Positions 5,125-7,406 of a stretch of 7,406 nucleotides of DNA are shown in pieces. The stretch is from contig CANPGX010000048.1 of assembly GCA_947573745.1 (NCBI GenBank), positions 1 through 7,406 on the forward strand, given 5' to 3'. The first letter of the stretch is position 1, and each line of letters starts with the position of its first letter. The notes beneath the pieces are model-generated. The model did not search any database and was not told the origin of the DNA. It saw nothing but the letters and a program-made list of their open reading frames with translations. Source of the DNA: an uncultured Erysipelotrichaceae bacterium. GTDB taxonomy: Bacteria; Bacillota_I; Bacilli_A; Erysipelotrichales; Coprobacillaceae. A program made the position numbers and the translations under genes.

Positions 5125-6519
5125 TTAATGACCGTGAACCATAAGATCCATCACAACAGGATCTTTAGAAGCAACACCTTTAGCTTTTAATTCAGCAATC
5201 TTATCTTTAAATTGTGGTAAGTATTTTTCATGAGCAACAAGTAATTCATCCAAAACAGTCTGGGCTACAGCACCATGTTCTACTTGTGGATTCATTTCAA
5301 AAGCAGCTAAAGCTAAACCATAGTTACCTGTAATGGCTGCTTCAATAACACATTCTTCCATAGCTTTCATGATTTGTACCCAACCTCTTTCTGAAGGATT
5401 AAATTTTCCCCAGTTTAATGGCATAGCCCCTTGACCACTGATAATACTAGAAATTTCTACAATACAATCATATGGTAAATCAGCAATAGCACCATTATTT
5501 TGTGTAGAAACAACCATGTGAAGACGTTTATCATTATAAATCGCATTGATACATTCACATGCTGCATCACTATAATGTGTACCGCCACGTTTTGTCAATT
5601 GTTCTGGTTTATAATTAAGATTTGGATCTTTATATAATTCAAATAATTCTGCTTCTGTCACTTTAACTTGTTGGCCACGTGTTCCAATCGTATTGAATTC
5701 TTCTAATCCATGTTTCAACATTTCATCATGCATATAATAATAACGATGATATCCACAAGGAATCAATTGAATTTGTTTCATGTGATCTTTTAAGAATTTC
5801 ACATCATGAATATTGGCAGGTGTACCATCTTCTACTTCCTTATACATATTATCAATAATCTTATCTGTAAGATCATTACCTTGATTATCTGTTACCTTAT
5901 GCCAATGGAAATGATTTAAACCAGCAAAACGATGGATACATTCTCTTTCTGTTAAACCAAACATAGGTGGTTCACTTAATAAGGCCCCTACAGGAACATT
6001 GCATAAACCAATACATTTCTTCCAGCCACCATGTTTGATGACTGCTTCTGTCACCATACCACTTGGATTAGTAAAGTTAATGAGCCAAGCATTAGGACAT
6101 AATTCCTTCATATCTTCAACGATACTTAAAATCACAGGAATTGTTCTAAAGGCTTTGAACATCCCTCCAGCACCGTTTGTTTCTTGTCCTAACATCCCAT
6201 GAGAGAAAGGAATTCTTTCATCTTTGATACGAGCATCTAGAAGTCCCACTCTAAACTGTGTGGTAACAAAGTCAGCATCTTTTAAAGCTTCTCTACGATC
6301 TAAAGTTAAATGAACTTTCACATCATAAGGTGAAGCGTCCCACATACGTTGTGCCATAGCCCCCACGATTTCCATTTTTTCTTTACCTTCTTCAATGTCT
6401 ACCAACCAAATTTCTTTCACTGGAAGTTCATCATAGCGTTTAATAAATCCTTCCATTAATTCTGGAGTATAACTACTTCCTCCACCAATCGTAACAATTT
6501 TAACAGCTTTCTTTTCCAT
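5125..6519 (-). CDS. Family 4 glycosidase, 6-phospho-beta-glucosidase type
   Basis: GH4 enzymes use NAD+ and a divalent metal to cleave glycosides by an oxidation-elimination mechanism. The phospho-beta-glucosidase branch releases glucose-6-phosphate from cellobiose-6-phosphate and aryl beta-glucosides imported by a PTS. The 464-residue protein has the NAD-binding IGGGSSYTPE (11-20), QFRVGLLDAR (88-97), GQETNGAGG (111-119), NFTNPSG (148-154), GLCNVPVG with metal-ligand Cys173, GLNHFHW with His203, and PCGYHRYYY (254-262) holding the probable catalytic-base tyrosine. GLCNVP favours phospho-beta-glucosidase over the alpha-glucosidase (CDMP) or alpha-galactosidase (CHS) branches. Start: ATG at 6519 lies 9 bases after AAAGGAG and 19 bases after the kinase stop; the ATG at 6564 would sit inside the kinase without a ribosome binding site. 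No PTS gene is in the window. Confidence 0.93.
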   Translation of the reverse strand: MEKKAVKIVTIGGGSSYTPELMEGFIKRYDELPVKEIWLVDIEEGKEKMEIVGAMAQRMWDASPYDVKVHLTLDRREALKDADFVTTQFRVGLLDARIKDERIPFSHGMLGQETNGAGGMFKAFRTIPVILSIVEDMKELCPNAWLINFTNPSGMVTEAVIKHGGWKKCIGLCNVPVGALLSEPPMFGLTERECIHRFAGLNHFHWHKVTDNQGNDLTDKIIDNMYKEVEDGTPANIHDVKFLKDHMKQIQLIPCGYHRYYYMHDEMLKHGLEEFNTIGTRGQQVKVTEAELFELYKDPNLNYKPEQLTKRGGTHYSDAACECINAIYNDKRLHMVVSTQNNGAIADLPYDCIVEISSIISGQGAMPLNWGKFNPSERGWVQIMKAMEECVIEAAITGNYGLALAAFEMNPQVEHGAVAQTVLDELLVAHEKYLPQFKDKIAELKAKGVASKDPVVMDLMVHGH

Positions 6520-6538
6520 CTTTCTTTTCTCCTTTAAA

Positions 6539-7406
6539 TTATCTTTTAATATCACTAGGTCCATACTCTATATAATCCATAATGGTTTTTTGGTTAAGAA
6601 TAGGACTATCTCCATACGTTGTATGAGCTAAAACACCACTAGCCGTTGCAAAGCGAATAAGGTCTTGATCTGACATTTGACTAAAATAACCATGAATTGC
6701 ACCTGCAGCAAAGCCATCTCCGCCACCAATACGATCAAACACGATTAAAGGCATAGCTTCACTCATAACCATCTTTGTTTCGCTCACCATATATCCTGTT
6801 AATTGATCTTGATGACGTATCGTTCCAAAAATATATTCAATATGATATCGTCGACACATTTCTTGTAAGACGATCTTTTGTTTTGTTGTCTCATCTAATA
6901 ATTGAGGTGGCTCTATATTCAATAGTTGCGTAGCATCTTTATATCCAGCAAAAACAATATCCGATAACATTAGAATATGCTCATAGATTGCTTTGATTTC
7001 TTCTGCATCTTTCGTCCACAAAGAAGGTCTGAAATTACAATCAAAGATAATCTTTATACCTCTTTTTTTAGCTTCTTTGATCCATGTGATGACGACATCT
7101 CTTAATTGACAAGAAAAAGCCAAAGAAAAACCACAGATATGTAAAGCATCCATGCCTTCTAAACAAGAAAAATCATAATCCGATATCTGGCTTTGACAAA
7201 AAGAACTTTCTGAACGATTAAGATAAGTAACTTCACTGGCTCGACCACCAAAACCTTGTTCCAGAAAATAAATTCCCATATGCTGACCACCATAACAGAT
7301 AAAATCATCCTTGATGCCTAACTTTCGAATTTCACTGGCAGCCGCATAACCGACAATATGGTCAGGTAATCGCGTCACCAAATAAACTTCATGTCCCATT
7401 TGATAA
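6539..7406 (-). CDS. PfkB-family sugar kinase, 2-keto-3-deoxygluconate-kinase-like, N-terminus outside the window
   Basis: ATP-dependent sugar or sugar-acid kinase. The frame stays open to the right edge (Tyr-Gln precede the Met at 7399), and the region usually encoding the first 40-50 residues of the family, with the substrate-binding GG motif, is absent, so the true start is upstream. Counting from the Met at 7399: LVTRLPDH (7-14), FDCNFRPSLW (119-128) and the anion-hole/catalytic motif DRIGGGDGFAAG (222-233), with Asp228 as catalytic base. DRIGGGD and DxNFRPxLW are typical of Firmicute KdgK-like proteins, which make 2-keto-3-deoxy-6-phosphogluconate for Entner-Doudoroff cleavage; fructokinase or another PfkB specificity is not excluded. 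It is the upstream gene of a tight two-gene unit with GH4, 19 bases apart, ending at the terminator at 5076. Confidence 0.85.
   Translation of the reverse strand, partial: YQMGHEVYLVTRLPDHIVGYAAASEIRKLGIKDDFICYGGQHMGIYFLEQGFGGRASEVTYLNRSESSFCQSQISDYDFSCLEGMDALHICGFSLAFSCQLRDVVITWIKEAKKRGIKIIFDCNFRPSLWTKDAEEIKAIYEHILMLSDIVFAGYKDATQLLNIEPPQLLDETTKQKIVLQEMCRRYHIEYIFGTIRHQDQLTGYMVSETKMVMSEAMPLIVFDRIGGGDGFAAGAIHGYFSQMSDQDLIRFATASGVLAHTTYGDSPILNQKTIMDYIEYGPSDIKR

Noticed and set aside
5999..6202. Plus-strand open frame of 67 codons inside the GH4 gene
   Set aside because: Antisense to the conserved metal-binding and NFTNPSG regions of GH4; no independent evidence.
6520..6564. Upstream ATG (6564) for GH4
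   Set aside because: It lies inside the kinase coding region without a Shine-Dalgarno site, and the NAD-binding strand begins soon after Met at 6519.
1..7406. CRISPR array, IS element, phage, toxin-antitoxin, riboswitch or defence island
   Set aside because: I saw no regularly spaced repeats, transposase or integrase motifs, long leader RNA or defence-gene motifs; leaders are short and every larger stretch is covered by metabolic or housekeeping genes.

Overview
The window is AT-rich, gene-dense bacterial chromosome with intrinsic terminators, strong GGAGG-type ribosome binding sites and the standard code (TGA is a stop and TGG encodes Trp). It also carries a cdaA-cdaR pair. This points to a low-GC Bacillota (Firmicutes) organism. 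A gut-dwelling Erysipelotrichia/Coprobacillaceae-like lineage is my best guess, but it rests on general protein character and is low confidence. I see no IS element, phage gene, CRISPR array, tRNA or rRNA, and no stretch over about 300 bases without a gene.

Layout. (1) 1-1316, minus strand: cdaA, the membrane diadenylate cyclase that makes c-di-AMP, overlaps by 8 bases a 5'-proximal fragment of cdaR (YbbR-domain regulator) that runs off the left edge. In most Firmicutes glmM follows, so it is expected just outside. (2) 1461-2036, plus strand: a stand-alone PduL-type phosphotransacylase, divergent from cdaA, ending at a strong terminator. (3) 2132-2557, minus strand: an unrecognised four-helix membrane protein with its own promoter, flanked by hairpin terminators. 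(4) 2675-2953, minus strand: HU, with its own promoter and terminator. (5) 3045-5049, minus strand: a D-2-hydroxyacid dehydrogenase overlapping by 8 bases a threonine-aldolase-like PLP enzyme, a two-gene translationally coupled unit. (6) 5125-7406, minus strand: a PfkB-family sugar kinase, most like 2-keto-3-deoxygluconate kinase and cut by the right edge, followed 19 bases later by a GH4 6-phospho-beta-glucosidase and a terminator.

Functionally the window joins housekeeping functions (c-di-AMP signalling, acyl-phosphate/acyl-CoA exchange, nucleoid structure) to a carbohydrate/hydroxyacid catabolic block. GH4 would hydrolyse a phosphorylated beta-glucoside delivered by a PTS that is not in the window. 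The kinase would phosphorylate a keto-sugar acid or related sugar. The aldolase/dehydrogenase pair probably acts on small hydroxy-amino acids or 2-keto/2-hydroxy acids, with unknown substrate.

Several of the longest possible reading frames begin too early. Ribosome binding sites and promoters place the real starts at 1316, 1461, 2557, 2953, 4073 and 6519. I found no convincing novel defence or mobile system. The most useful leads are the unusual cdaR N-terminus, the altered RHR-motif context in CdaA, the orphan PduL, the unknown membrane protein and the substrates of the two catabolic gene pairs.
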